A stretch of DNA of 64,000 nt, taken from Streptomyces sp. Ru71 (GTDB taxonomy: Bacteria > Actinomycetota > Actinomycetes > Streptomycetales > Streptomycetaceae). Made by a program: the position numbers and the translations under genes. Position 1 is the stretch's first letter. Each line of letters begins with the position of its first letter. The notes beneath the pieces are model-generated. The model was not told the origin of the DNA. It saw nothing but the letters and a program-made list of their open reading frames with translations, and did no database searches. Below, piece by piece: positions 36,723 through 45,197 of the stretch. Location of the stretch: positions 62,001 to 126,000 of the forward strand of contig NZ_PQSS01000004.1 of the NCBI RefSeq assembly GCF_002920535.1. The letters are read 5' to 3'.

Positions 36723-38153
36723 ATGCGCCGTTCGAAAATCGTCTGTACTCTCGGCCCCGCGGTCGACTCCCACGAGCAGCTCGTCTCGCTGATCGAAGCC
36801 GGCATGAACGTGGCCCGCTTCAACTTCAGCCACGGCACCCACGCCGAGCACCAGGGCCGGTACGACCGCCTGCGTGCCGCGCAGAAGGAGACCGGCCGTC
36901 CCATCGGCGTCCTCGCCGACCTGCAGGGCCCGAAGATCCGCCTGGAGACCTTCGCCGAGGGTCCGGTCGAGCTGGAGCGCGGTGACGAGTTCGTCATCAC
37001 GACCGAGGACGTTCCCGGTGACAAGCACATCTGCGGCACCACGTACAAGGGTCTGCCCGGTGACGTGGCCAAGGGCGACCAGGTCCTGATCAACGACGGC
37101 AACGTCGAGCTGAAGGTCATCGAGGTCGAGGGCCCGCGGGTGCGGACGATCGTCATCGAGGGCGGCGTCGTCTCCGACCACAAGGGCATCAACCTGCCCG
37201 GCGCGGCCGTCAACGTCCCGGCCCTGTCCGAGAAGGACATCGAGGACCTGCGGTTCGCGCTGCGCATGGGCTGCGACCTGGTCGCCCTGTCCTTCGTCCG
37301 CGACGCCAAGGACATCAACGACGTCCACCGCGTCATGGACGAGGAGGGCCGCCGCGTCCCGGTCATCGCCAAGGTGGAGAAGCCGCAGGCGGTGCAGAAC
37401 ATGGAGGACGTCGTGATGGCGTTCGACGGCGTGATGGTCGCCCGTGGCGACCTGGCCGTCGAGTACCCGCTGGAGCAGGTCCCCATGGTGCAGAAGCGCC
37501 TGATCGAGCTGTGCCGGCGCAACGCCAAGCCGGTGATCGTGGCGACCCAGATGATGGAGTCGATGATCACCAACTCCCGCCCGACCCGCGCCGAGGCCTC
37601 CGACGTGGCCAACGCGATCCTGGACGGCGCGGACGCGGTCATGCTGTCGGCGGAGTCGAGCGTGGGCGCGTACCCGATCGAGACCGTCAAGACGATGTCG
37701 AAGATCGTCACCGCGGCCGAGCAGGAGCTGCTCAGCAAGGGCCTGCAGCCGCTCGTGCCGGGCAAGAAGCCGCGCACGCAGGGCGGTTCGGTGGCCCGCG
37801 CGGCCTGCGAGATCGCCGACTTCCTCGGCGGCAAGGGCCTGGTCGCCTTCACCCAGTCCGGCGACACCGCCCGCCGTCTGTGCCGCTACCGCGCGGTCCA
37901 GCCGATCCTGGCGTTCACCACCGACGAGAACACCCGCAACCAGCTGACGCTGAGCTGGGGCGTGGAGCCGTACGTGGCGCCCTTCGTCAACAGCACCGAC
38001 GAGATGGTCGACCTGGTCGACCAGGAAGTGGTCAAGATGGGCCGCTTCAACGAGGGCGACATCGTGGTGATCACGGCCGGCTCCCCGCCCGGCGTCCCCG
38101 GCACCACCAACATGGTCCGGGTGCACCACCTGGGCGGCAACAACCGCGACTGA
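36723..38153 (+). CDS. pyk: Pyruvate kinase
   Basis: 476 residues. It converts phosphoenolpyruvate and ADP to pyruvate and ATP. MRRSKIVCTLGPAVDSHEQLVSLIEAGMNVARFNFSHGTHAEH is the N-terminal active-site region, VIAKVEKPQAVQNMEDV holds the catalytic Lys, and VMVARGDLAVEYPLEQVPMVQK and MMESMITNSRPTRAEASDVANAILDGADAVMLS are signatures. The C-terminal domain is allosteric. ATG 36723 is supported by the adjacent -10 element. S. coelicolor has two pyruvate kinases; this corresponds to the one next to ackA. Confidence 0.97.
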   Translation: MRRSKIVCTLGPAVDSHEQLVSLIEAGMNVARFNFSHGTHAEHQGRYDRLRAAQKETGRPIGVLADLQGPKIRLETFAEGPVELERGDEFVITTEDVPGDKHICGTTYKGLPGDVAKGDQVLINDGNVELKVIEVEGPRVRTIVIEGGVVSDHKGINLPGAAVNVPALSEKDIEDLRFALRMGCDLVALSFVRDAKDINDVHRVMDEEGRRVPVIAKVEKPQAVQNMEDVVMAFDGVMVARGDLAVEYPLEQVPMVQKRLIELCRRNAKPVIVATQMMESMITNSRPTRAEASDVANAILDGADAVMLSAESSVGAYPIETVKTMSKIVTAAEQELLSKGLQPLVPGKKPRTQGGSVARAACEIADFLGGKGLVAFTQSGDTARRLCRYRAVQPILAFTTDENTRNQLTLSWGVEPYVAPFVNSTDEMVDLVDQEVVKMGRFNEGDIVVITAGSPPGVPGTTNMVRVHHLGGNNRD

Positions 38154-38176
38154 CCCCGCGGGAGTTCCCGTACGGC

Positions 38177-38213
38177 GCTGAGGGCGCCCCCTGTGACAGG
38201 GGGCGCCCTCAGC
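38177..38213. terminator. Terminator between pyk and the convergent envelope gene
   Basis: A perfect 16-bp stem (38177-38192 with 38198-38213) with a GTGAC loop, then CTTTGTG. It starts 24 nt after the pyk stop. Confidence 0.9.
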
Positions 38214-38272
38214 CTTTGTGCGGCTCCCGAACGGGTCTGTGGGGACGCTCGGCGGGTCCTGCGGGAGCGCGC

Positions 38273-39601
38273 TCAGTCCGTGTACAGATGCATGCCCGGC
38301 ACGTGCAGGGTGCCGCCGAACTGGGCGGCCTGGGTGACCTTCACATTGGTGAAGTAGATCAGCGGGATGTTCAGCGGCGGCGGGCTGTCCGGGCTGAACG
38401 TGATCGGGATCAGGCCGAAGAGGTTGCCGGAGATGGACTCCGTGTACATCACCGTGGAACCGTTGCGGATGGTGGACGTCGAGCCCTTGGCCGCCTGCAC
38501 GTGGTAGGTCTTGCCGGAGTTCTTGTCCTTGACGATCTGGTGCAGGTCGCCGATGTCGGTGCCGCCGGAAATGACGTACTTCAGCACCTTCTTGGTCTTG
38601 CCGCTGCTGGTCTTCACCTCGACGACGCCCTGGTAGTCGGCGCTCTTCAGCAGCAGCGAGCTGGCCTGGAGGTACCAGGGGTCCTCGGCCACCGGCACCT
38701 TGTTGTCGACGCCGCCCTCGTCCTCGGTGGCCGCCACGCAGTCGTCGGGGGTGGCGCTCGCGGAGGGGCTCGGCGTGGCGGTGGCCGCGTCGGCCGCCTC
38801 GCCGACCGCGTCGGTGGTGTCCTTGACCGTGCCGGTGACGTTGTCAGTCGTGTCCTTGACCGTGTCGGTCGCCTTGTCGGTCGTGTCCTCGACCGTGCCG
38901 GTGACCTTGTCGGTCGTGTCCTTGACGGTGCCGGTCACCTTGTCGACCGTGCCCGTGGCGGAGGCCGAGGGCGAGGCGGTGGGCGTGGAGCCGGCGGTGG
39001 GCGTGGGCGAGTTCTTGTCGCCGCCGCCGAAGATGCCGGTGATGGCGTCGCCGATGCCGTCGAGCAGGTTCTTGTCCGTCGCGGACGGCGACGGGGTGGG
39101 CGTCGAGGACGTGCTCCCCGTGGACCCGGTGGACCCGCCGGACTTCGGGGACGCGGACGAGGCGGACGGCGAGGGCTCGGCCTTGTCGCCGGAACCTGAA
39201 TCCGGCGAAGAGGACGGGCCGTCGGAGGCGTCCGGGGAACCGGTGGCCGACGGCTCGGGACTCGCGTCGTCCTTCGAGCCGTCCTTCGCCTCGTCGCTCT
39301 GCGAGGCGGACGGCGACGGGGTGGCCGAGGCGTCCTCGCCGTCCTTGCCGAGCGCGTCGACGCAGTCCTGGTAGTCGTCGGCCAGCTTGGACGTCGCGGT
39401 CGGCGCGTGGTCGTCGGCGACGGCGAGCGTCGGGGTCATCCCCATCGCCATGAGGACCGCGGTGGGCATCGCCGCGACGGCTATCGCCTTGCCGGCCGGC
39501 AGGTGGAACCGGGTGAACAGCGGCTTGCGCGGGGCCGCGTGGCGCGGGCCCGTTCTGTCGTGGGCGGCGGCACTCTCGGTGCGGACCTCGTCAGCCGACA
39601 C
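38273..39601 (-). CDS. Exported protein with Ser/Pro/Asp-rich linker and 11-residue repeats
   Basis: 442 residues, name and function unknown. The N-terminus has about 36 polar residues, then a signal or anchor helix (AIAVAAMPTAVLMAMGMTPTLAVADD). Residues 90-215 are disordered and rich in S, P, T, D and G. Residues 219-262 hold four 11-residue repeats of the type TDKVTGTVKDT, resembling the amphipathic repeats of LEA proteins. Cys80 and Cys288 flank the disordered part. The C-terminal about 145 residues look beta-rich (VVEVKTSSGKTKKVLKYVISGGTDIGDLHQIV...). GTG 39601 is the best start and overlaps the DUF6114 gene by 11 nt, so it is the last member of that operon. Confidence 0.8.
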   Translation of the reverse strand: MSADEVRTESAAAHDRTGPRHAAPRKPLFTRFHLPAGKAIAVAAMPTAVLMAMGMTPTLAVADDHAPTATSKLADDYQDCVDALGKDGEDASATPSPSASQSDEAKDGSKDDASPEPSATGSPDASDGPSSSPDSGSGDKAEPSPSASSASPKSGGSTGSTGSTSSTPTPSPSATDKNLLDGIGDAITGIFGGGDKNSPTPTAGSTPTASPSASATGTVDKVTGTVKDTTDKVTGTVEDTTDKATDTVKDTTDNVTGTVKDTTDAVGEAADAATATPSPSASATPDDCVAATEDEGGVDNKVPVAEDPWYLQASSLLLKSADYQGVVEVKTSSGKTKKVLKYVISGGTDIGDLHQIVKDKNSGKTYHVQAAKGSTSTIRNGSTVMYTESISGNLFGLIPITFSPDSPPPLNIPLIYFTNVKVTQAAQFGGTLHVPGMHLYTD

Positions 39602-40088
39602 GGCGCCCCCCGTCCGAGTCCTCGGCCGCCGGCGGGGCGGCCGGGTCCAGGGGCGCGTCGTCCGACTCCTGCCGCGCCGCACCGCGCTGCGGCCTGGCCG
39701 GCGCCCAGGAGACGGCGAGGGCGCCGCCGATGAGCGCCAGCAGGAAGCCCATCAGGAAGCCGCCGATGTTGGAGACCACCAGGGACACCAGGGCGAGGAG
39801 GATCGCCGCGACGCCGGCGAAGACCCGCGTCGCCTTCTGGAACCACATCGTCAGGCCCAGCGTGATCAGCAGCACGCCGATGATGAGGGAGCCGGCGCCG
39901 GCGGTGGTCGCCATGGCGATCGACATGGTGCCCAGCTTGAGCGTGGCGTAGGGGAAGTAGGCGATCGGCACCCCACCGAGCAGGGTGAACAGGCCTGCCC
40001 AGAACGGCCGGGTGCGCCGCCAGTCACGGAATCGCAGACGCAGCCGGGTGACGTTCCCGGCGCTCTGGACCGGAATCTCGGCACTCAT
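39591..40088 (-). CDS. DUF6114 family membrane protein
   Basis: 165 residues. About four transmembrane helices: FWAGLFTLLGGVPIAYFPYATL, IAMATTAGAGSLIIGVLLITLGLTMWF, VFAGVAAILLALVSLVVSNIG and GFLMGFLLALIGGALAVSW. It ends in a Pro/Ala/Asp-rich cytoplasmic or extracellular tail. The family is, to my knowledge, found in actinomycetes next to DUF6230 genes and has no known function. ATG 40088 has GGGAG upstream. The 3' end overlaps the 11-mer repeat protein gene, which suggests that the two act together at the membrane. Confidence 0.85.
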   Translation of the reverse strand: MSAEIPVQSAGNVTRLRLRFRDWRRTRPFWAGLFTLLGGVPIAYFPYATLKLGTMSIAMATTAGAGSLIIGVLLITLGLTMWFQKATRVFAGVAAILLALVSLVVSNIGGFLMGFLLALIGGALAVSWAPARPQRGAARQESDDAPLDPAAPPAAEDSDGGRRVG

Positions 40089-40197
40089 GGAAAACAGCTC
40101 CCTGGGTCCGGTGGAAGTACGTACCGGCTCGGCCGCAGGCGTGCAGAAGCCGGAATGTGGAGTCGGGGGTGGCGCGGACGGCGCGTTGCCTGGTGGT

Positions 40198-40231
40198 GCG
40201 GGGCGGGGAAGCGAGCACTCCCCCGCCCCGC
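40198..40231 (-). terminator. GC hairpin between the DUF6230 and DUF6114 genes
   Basis: A perfect 11-bp stem (40198-40208 with 40221-40231) with a 12-nt loop lies 46 nt after the DUF6230 stop. There is no T run. It may partially terminate, making the first gene more abundant. Confidence 0.6.
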
Positions 40232-40276
40232 CTGGTATCAGCTCAGCTGTGCCAGATCACCGTGCGGCGGCGACCG

Positions 40277-40921
40277 TCAGTAGCACTCCATCTTGGAGTC
40301 CGTACCGAGGCGCATCTTCAGGCCGCTGAGCTTGAAGGTGCCGGCCGTGGTCGCCCACGCGGTCTGCTTGACGTCGGTCAGGTCGGCCGAGTCGGCCTGC
40401 TGGGCGAAGCCGCCCGGCAGCACGTTGTCGCCGCTCTTGACGGCGGGACCCTTGTTCTGGTCCTGGACCGCCACACCGATGTCGATGTTGTTGAACGTGG
40501 CATCGGCGTCGAGCTGCGCGACGTCGATGTACAGGTTCTTCGCCTCGACCTTGTGGTCGGCGTCCGGCCCGGCCTCAAGACGGAGGTAGATCGTCTTCCC
40601 TATGAGGGGGATCTCCGTCTTCACGGACTGACACATGTTGGTGATCTCGGCCGTCTTGAACGACGAGATCGCGACCGGACGGGCCGTCTTGGTCTTGCCG
40701 TCGGTCGAGGTGTAGCCCGTGTCGATGCCGCCGTACTGGGCGAAGCCGTCACCGTGCAGCTTGCCGGCCGACACCTTGAACTCCTGGCCGGACACGCTGA
40801 AGGACGCGGCGAGCGCACCCTGAGCGAGGCCGACACCGATCGCCGCCGCGGCTGCCACGCTGGGCACCATGACGACGGCGAACCGCTTCCATCTGGTCCC
40901 GCCACGCACCTGGGACTCCAT
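40277..40921 (-). CDS. DUF6230 family exported protein (often annotated cholesterol esterase)
   Basis: 214 residues. A membrane-spanning signal follows a basic start: MESQVRGGTRWKRFAVVMVPSVAAAAAIGVGLAQGALAASFSVSGQEFKVSAGKLHGDGFAQYGG. The rest is beta-rich with two cysteines (NMCQSVK and the C-terminal MECY). I see no lipase GxSxG motif or catalytic triad, so the esterase name attached to such proteins in databases is not supported here. ATG 40921 follows AGGAGG by 4-5 nt. It is first of three minus-strand envelope genes and stands after a 646-nt gap containing paired TTACT/AGTAA sites. Confidence 0.85.
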   Translation of the reverse strand: MESQVRGGTRWKRFAVVMVPSVAAAAAIGVGLAQGALAASFSVSGQEFKVSAGKLHGDGFAQYGGIDTGYTSTDGKTKTARPVAISSFKTAEITNMCQSVKTEIPLIGKTIYLRLEAGPDADHKVEAKNLYIDVAQLDADATFNNIDIGVAVQDQNKGPAVKSGDNVLPGGFAQQADSADLTDVKQTAWATTAGTFKLSGLKMRLGTDSKMECY

Positions 40922-41297
40922 ATTTCCTCCTTCTCGGACGTACATCTCCTGACCGCCTCAAGCCCCCTAGACGGCGGCTCAGCCGGGCAGGGATGGGAGA
41001 AGTGCTACGTCCTCGGGAAGGAGCGCCGCGCTCGGTGGCGCTGGAACGCGCCCGAATCACCGGCGATCACCCCCGAGCGACAACCACTGGTCGCGCCTGA
41101 CACGCATCACGCACAACCTTGCTGGACAGGCTTCACCGACGGGCGAAGACCCCCCTGTCCAAGAGCCGGCGCCACTGCCGTCGGCTCTGCTCGGTGGGGA
41201 CCCAGGAAGTCCCGCCACCCGATTGGCTGTCGGGCTACGGGAATGGACCGAGCGTCGCCGATCGTGGTGCATTCTCGCCGCCGACACAAGGGGGTTC

Positions 41298-41313
41298 GTT
41301 ACTCGCTAGTAAC
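41298..41313. promoter_or_regulatory. Palindrome GTTACT-CGCT-AGTAAC
   Basis: A perfect 6-4-6 inverted repeat. It shares its arms with the site at 41429 and, in part, with the palindrome before icmA. Probable binding site of a dimeric repressor. Confidence 0.6.
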
Positions 41314-41428
41314 GGCCGGATCACCGCTCGGCGACCCACAGGTCTCAGGCGGCGACACAGGGTGGCTCCAGCCCTCGGGACAAAACCGTTGATCGCTGGA
41401 CAGAATCTGACAGAAGCACTGCCTGGAC

Positions 41429-41441
41429 TTACTCGTAGTAA
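41429..41441. promoter_or_regulatory. Palindrome TTACT-CGT-AGTAA
   Basis: A perfect 5-3-5 inverted repeat with the same arms as 41298-41313, 116 bp away. Confidence 0.55.
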
Positions 41442-41443
41442 CA

Positions 41444-41481
41444 GCGGCCGCGATTACCAAGATTTGGTAAAGCGCGGCCGC
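41444..41481. terminator. Compound hairpin downstream of the thioredoxin-TPR gene
   Basis: An outer 9-bp stem (41444-41452 with 41473-41481) and inner 6-bp stem (41454-41459 with 41465-41470) lie 87 nt after the stop of the minus-strand thioredoxin-TPR gene. No T run follows, so terminator activity is uncertain. Confidence 0.5.
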
Positions 41482-41567
41482 AGTGGAGGCGTCTCGGCGA
41501 ACTTTTCACTCGGGCATCACATGCCCTCGCGTTTAGCGACTGGTCGGCGCGGGGCCCCCGCGCGGGC

Positions 41568-42539
41568 TCAGAACAGGGCCCGCGCCAGCGCCCGCCGGGC
41601 CGCGGTCACCCGGGGATCGTCGGCGCCCACGACCTCGAACAGCTCCAGCAGCCGCAGCCGTACGGCCTCGCGGTCGTCGCCCACCGTGCGCTGCACGGTC
41701 TCGACCAGGCGCCCGAAGGCGTCCTCGACATGGCCGCCCACCAGATCCAGGTCGGCGGCGGCGATCTGCGCCTGTACGTCGGCCGGCTTGTCGGCGGCGT
41801 CCTTGCGCACCTGCTGCGGGTCCAGGTTCTGCACCCGCTGGAGCAACTCGGCCTGGGCGAGGCCGAGTTTGGCCTCGGGGTGGGCGGGGTCGTCGGCCAG
41901 CACGTTCTGGTACGCGCGGACCGCACCGGCCAGGTCGCCCGCGTCCAGCGCCTGCGCGGCGGCGTTCAGCGCGGCGTCGTAGGGACCCTCGGTCCTGGCG
42001 TCGGCGGGGGTGCCGCCCGGCTCGGCGTTCGGGTCGACGGTCAGGCCGGTGATGCCGAAGCGCTGCTCGGCCACGGCCACCAGCTGGTCCAGGGTCTGGC
42101 GGATCTGCTCCTCACCGGCCGCGCCCTGGAAGAGCGGCAGTGCCTGGCCCGCGACGACGGCGAAGACGGCCGGGATGCCCTGGATCCCGAACTGCTGCAT
42201 CAGCATCTGGTTGGCGTCGACGTCGATCTTGGCGAGCACGATGCGCCCGTCGTACTCGACGGTCAGCCGCTCCAGCACCGGGCTCAGCTGCTTGCAGGGC
42301 TGGCACCACTCGGCCCAGAAGTCGATGACGACCGGCACCTCGGCCGACCGCTGTACGACGTCCCGCTCGAATCCGGCCTCATCGACGTCGAAGACGAGGT
42401 CCGCCGGGGAGACGGCGCCCGCCCCGCCCTGCCGCGCCGCTTCCGCGCGCGCCTGCTCGGCCTTGGCCTTGGCCTCCTGGGCCGCCTTCACCGCGGCGAG
42501 GTCGACGACGCCGCTCATGGACATGTTCCGTGGCTGCAT
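41568..42539 (-). CDS. Thioredoxin-TPR co-chaperone (YbbN/CnoX-like)
   Basis: 323 residues. An Ala/Lys-rich helix (VDLAAVKAAQEAKAKAEQARAEAARQ) precedes a thioredoxin domain with WCQPC (Cys79, Cys82) and IQGIPAVFAVVAGQALPLFQG. From about residue 190 TPR-like helices follow (AALNAAAQALDAGDLAGAVRAYQNVLADDPAHPEAKLGLAQAEL). This matches YbbN/CnoX, which protects proteins from oxidation and hands them to GroEL or DnaK; that role is inferred. ATG 42539 has GGAGG 8 nt upstream. It is divergent from a TetR gene over 249 nt. Confidence 0.93.
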   Translation of the reverse strand: MQPRNMSMSGVVDLAAVKAAQEAKAKAEQARAEAARQGGAGAVSPADLVFDVDEAGFERDVVQRSAEVPVVIDFWAEWCQPCKQLSPVLERLTVEYDGRIVLAKIDVDANQMLMQQFGIQGIPAVFAVVAGQALPLFQGAAGEEQIRQTLDQLVAVAEQRFGITGLTVDPNAEPGGTPADARTEGPYDAALNAAAQALDAGDLAGAVRAYQNVLADDPAHPEAKLGLAQAELLQRVQNLDPQQVRKDAADKPADVQAQIAAADLDLVGGHVEDAFGRLVETVQRTVGDDREAVRLRLLELFEVVGADDPRVTAARRALARALF

Positions 42540-42788
42540 GCGTCTATCCTCCCCCGTCCGCGTGCCTGCGTGAAAAACGATGTGAAAAGCCAGGCCTGGC
42601 CGTTGTGTACTGTGCGGCGCCGGGTCCCCACCCACGCGCCTGTGGTCGTCGCCCGTGTACGTCCCTCACAGGCTTTCGCTACGACTCGTAGCGTAATGGC
42701 ATCCGCCGTCCGCGCGACACCACTCCCCGGTGATCTCCCTCACGGCCGCACCGGGAAAAGCCGGACAACGGCCGGATATGGTCGGGGC

Positions 42789-43406
42789 ATGCAGAGCCGC
42801 AGCCCCGCCGCCCGACCCGGCCGTCCGCGCAGCGCCACCGCGGCCACCGCCATCCTGGCGGCGACGCGTGAGGCGCTGGTCGAACTGGGCTGGTCCAAGC
42901 TCACCCTGGGAGACGTGGCGACGCGCGCCGGGGTTGCGAAGACGACGCTGTACCGCCGGTGGTCGGGCAAGAACGAGCTGGTCGTCGACGCGGTCGCGGA
43001 ACTCTTCGACGAGCTGGAGCTGCCCGACCGGGGCAGCCTGGCCGCCGACATAGAGGGCGTCGTCCTCCAGTTCGCGGCGATCCTGGCCCGCCCGGAGGCC
43101 AAGAGCGGTCTGATGGCGGTGGTGGCGGAGTCCACCCGGGACGACGCCCTGCGCGAACGCATCCGCGAGTCCATCGTCGAACGCCAGAAACGGCTGGTTC
43201 TGGAGGGTCGCGCGCGAGCCCAGGAACGCGGCGAGCTGCCTCCCGAGAGCGACCCCGAGGAGGCAGCCCGCACGGCCGACCTGATCTTCGACGTGGTGGC
43301 AGGAGCGGTGGTCCACAGAACCCTGGTCAGCGCGGAACCGGCAGACGAGACCTGGGTCCACAACTTCACCCGGGTACTGCTACTGGGCCTGACGCACTCC
43401 GGATAG
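42789..43406 (+). CDS. TetR family regulator
   Basis: 205 residues. The HTH is ATAAILAATREALVELGWSKLTLGDVATRAGVAKTTLYRRWSGKNELVVDAVAELF, with a C-terminal TetR_C-like ligand domain. ATG 42789 has no ribosome site but TATGGT (42777-42782) ends 6 nt before it, predicting a leaderless mRNA. It is divergent from the thioredoxin-TPR gene and convergent with icmA. The target and ligand are unknown. Confidence 0.92.
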   Translation: MQSRSPAARPGRPRSATAATAILAATREALVELGWSKLTLGDVATRAGVAKTTLYRRWSGKNELVVDAVAELFDELELPDRGSLAADIEGVVLQFAAILARPEAKSGLMAVVAESTRDDALRERIRESIVERQKRLVLEGRARAQERGELPPESDPEEAARTADLIFDVVAGAVVHRTLVSAEPADETWVHNFTRVLLLGLTHSG

Positions 43407-43420
43407 GCGCACCTACCCCG

Positions 43421-43453
43421 CCCCGGCCAGCCGCAGCACCGGGGGCCGGGGCA
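43421..43453. terminator. Hairpin between convergent tetR and icmA
   Basis: A perfect 9-bp stem (43421-43429 with 43445-43453) with a 15-nt loop lies in the 82-nt gap. No T run. Confidence 0.55.
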
Positions 43454-43488
43454 ACGCCGGGCACCTGGCCCAAGCCCCGGCCCGCCAC

Positions 43489-45189
43489 CTAGAACCCCGC
43501 CGGCTCCGTGTACACCCCCCACTCGTCCCGCAGCACCCCGCAGATCTCACCCAGGGTCGCCTCCGCCCGCACCGCGTCCAGCATGGGCTCGATCATGTTC
43601 GCCCCGGAACGAGCCGCAGCCAGCATGCCGTCCAGAGCAGCCCGCACCGCGGACTCGTCCCGCGCAGCCTTCCGCTCGGAGAGCACCCGGACCTGCTCCC
43701 GCTCCACCTCATGGCTCACCCGCAGGATCTCCAGATCCCCGGTGACGGACCCGGTGTGGACGTTGACGCCCACGACCCGCTTCTCGCCCTTCTCCAGAGC
43801 CTGCTGGTACCGGAACGCGGACTCGGCGATCTCGCCGGTGAACCACCCGTCCTCGATCCCGCGCAGGATGCCCGAGGTGATCGGCCCGATCGGGTGCTGC
43901 CCGTCCGGGTGCGCCCGCAGCCCCCGCTCCTTGATCTGCTCGAAGATCTTCTCCGCGTCGGCCTCGATCCGGTCCGTCAGCTGCTCGACGTACCACGAAC
44001 CACCCAGCGGATCGGCCACGTTGGCGACCCCGGTCTCCTCCATCAGCACCTGCTGCGTGCGCAGCGCGATCTCCGCCGCCTGCTCGCTCGGCAGGGCCAG
44101 TGTCTCGTCGAGGGCGTTGGTGTGCAGCGAGTTGGTCCCGCCGAGCACCGCGGCGAGCGCCTCCACGGCCGTACGCACGACGTTGTTGTACGGCTGCTGG
44201 GCCGTCAGCGAGACACCGGCGGTCTGCGTGTGGAACCGCAGCCACTGCGACTTCTCGGACTTCGCCCCGTAGACGTCCCGCATCCACCGCGCCCAGATCC
44301 GGCGCGCGGCGCGGAACTTGGCGATCTCCTCGAAGAAATCGACGTGCGCGTCGAAGAAGAAGGACAGACCGGGCGCGAAGACGTCCACGTCGAGCCCGCG
44401 CGACAGCCCCAGCTCCACGTACCCGAAGCCGTCCGCGAGCGTGTACGCCAGCTCCTGCGCGGCCGTCGCCCCGGCCTCGCGGATGTGGTACCCGGAGACG
44501 GACAGCGGCTTGTACGCGGGGATCTTCGCGCTGGTGTACTCCATCAGGTCGCCGATCAGGCGCAGATGGGGCTCGGGCTGGAAGAGCCACTCCTTCTGGG
44601 CGATGTACTCCTTGAAGATGTCCGTCTGCAGCGTGCCGTTGAGCACGGACGCGTCGACGCCCTGCCGCTCGGCGGCCACCAGGTACATGCAGAAGACGGG
44701 CACGGCGGGCCCGCTGATGGTCATGGAGGTGGTGACGTCCCCGAGCGGGATGTCCTTGAAGAGCACCTCCATGTCGGCCGCGGAGTCGATGGCCACGCCG
44801 CAGTGCCCGACCTCGCCGAGCGAGCGGGGGTCGTCGGAGTCGCGGCCCATCAGCGTCGGCATGTCGAAGGCCACGGACAGGCCGCCGCCGCCGTTGCCGA
44901 GGATCATCTTGTAGCGCTCGTTGGTCTGCTCGGCGTTGCCGAACCCGGCGAACTGCCGGATGGTCCACGTACGCCCTCGGTATCCGGTCGGGTACAGCCC
45001 GCGGGTGAAGGGGTACTCCCCGGGCCAGCCGATCCGCTCGAAGCCCTCGTATGTGTCCCCGGGTCGGGGCCCGTACACCGGCTCCACGGGATCGCCGGAG
45101 AGCGTGGTGAAGTCAGCGTCGCGCTTGCGCGCGGCGTCGTACCGGGCCTGCCAGCGTCGGCGGCCCTCCTCGATGGCGTCAGCGTCCAT
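43489..45189 (-). CDS. icmA: Isobutyryl-CoA mutase large subunit
   Basis: 566 residues, coenzyme B12-dependent mutase catalytic TIM-barrel subunit that interconverts isobutyryl-CoA and n-butyryl-CoA. It lacks the B12-binding domain, so it needs a separate IcmB, which is not in this window. The family resembles methylmalonyl-CoA mutase, but the specificity residues are Phe80 (TIRQFAGFGNAEQTNERYK) and Gln198 (KEYIAQKEW), the isobutyryl-CoA mutase pair, not Tyr/Arg of methylmalonyl-CoA mutase. ATG 45189 begins 9 nt from a perfect palindrome. It supplies butyryl-CoA/isobutyryl-CoA for fatty-acid and polyketide precursors and valine catabolism. MeaB, encoded nearby, protects such mutases. Confidence 0.96.
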   Translation of the reverse strand: MDADAIEEGRRRWQARYDAARKRDADFTTLSGDPVEPVYGPRPGDTYEGFERIGWPGEYPFTRGLYPTGYRGRTWTIRQFAGFGNAEQTNERYKMILGNGGGGLSVAFDMPTLMGRDSDDPRSLGEVGHCGVAIDSAADMEVLFKDIPLGDVTTSMTISGPAVPVFCMYLVAAERQGVDASVLNGTLQTDIFKEYIAQKEWLFQPEPHLRLIGDLMEYTSAKIPAYKPLSVSGYHIREAGATAAQELAYTLADGFGYVELGLSRGLDVDVFAPGLSFFFDAHVDFFEEIAKFRAARRIWARWMRDVYGAKSEKSQWLRFHTQTAGVSLTAQQPYNNVVRTAVEALAAVLGGTNSLHTNALDETLALPSEQAAEIALRTQQVLMEETGVANVADPLGGSWYVEQLTDRIEADAEKIFEQIKERGLRAHPDGQHPIGPITSGILRGIEDGWFTGEIAESAFRYQQALEKGEKRVVGVNVHTGSVTGDLEILRVSHEVEREQVRVLSERKAARDESAVRAALDGMLAAARSGANMIEPMLDAVRAEATLGEICGVLRDEWGVYTEPAGF

Positions 45190-45197
45190 ACCTTCGA

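Larger units (their letters stand above)
40922..41567. other. 646-nt intergenic region without a credible gene
   Basis: It separates two minus-strand genes and should hold the DUF6230 promoter. No ORF here has codon bias or a recognisable product. It does hold two palindromes with TTACT/AGTAA arms (41298-41313, 41429-41441) and a compound hairpin at 41444-41481 (9-bp GCGGCCGCG stem plus inner TTACCA/TGGTAA stem). Confidence 0.7.

Noticed and set aside
38800..38960. Short tandem DNA repeats considered as a minisatellite
   Set aside because: They encode regular 11-residue units within one coding frame, so they are protein repeats.
40277..40921. Cholesterol esterase activity for the DUF6230 protein
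   Set aside because: No GxSxG motif or catalytic triad is visible; the name appears to be a carried-over annotation.
41119..41982. Possible plus-strand gene in the 646-nt gap
   Set aside because: No ribosome site or domain, and it runs into the antisense of the thioredoxin-TPR gene.
42789..43406. Idea that the TetR gene belongs to the icmA operon
   Set aside because: It is on the opposite strand and convergent, with a hairpin between the two.
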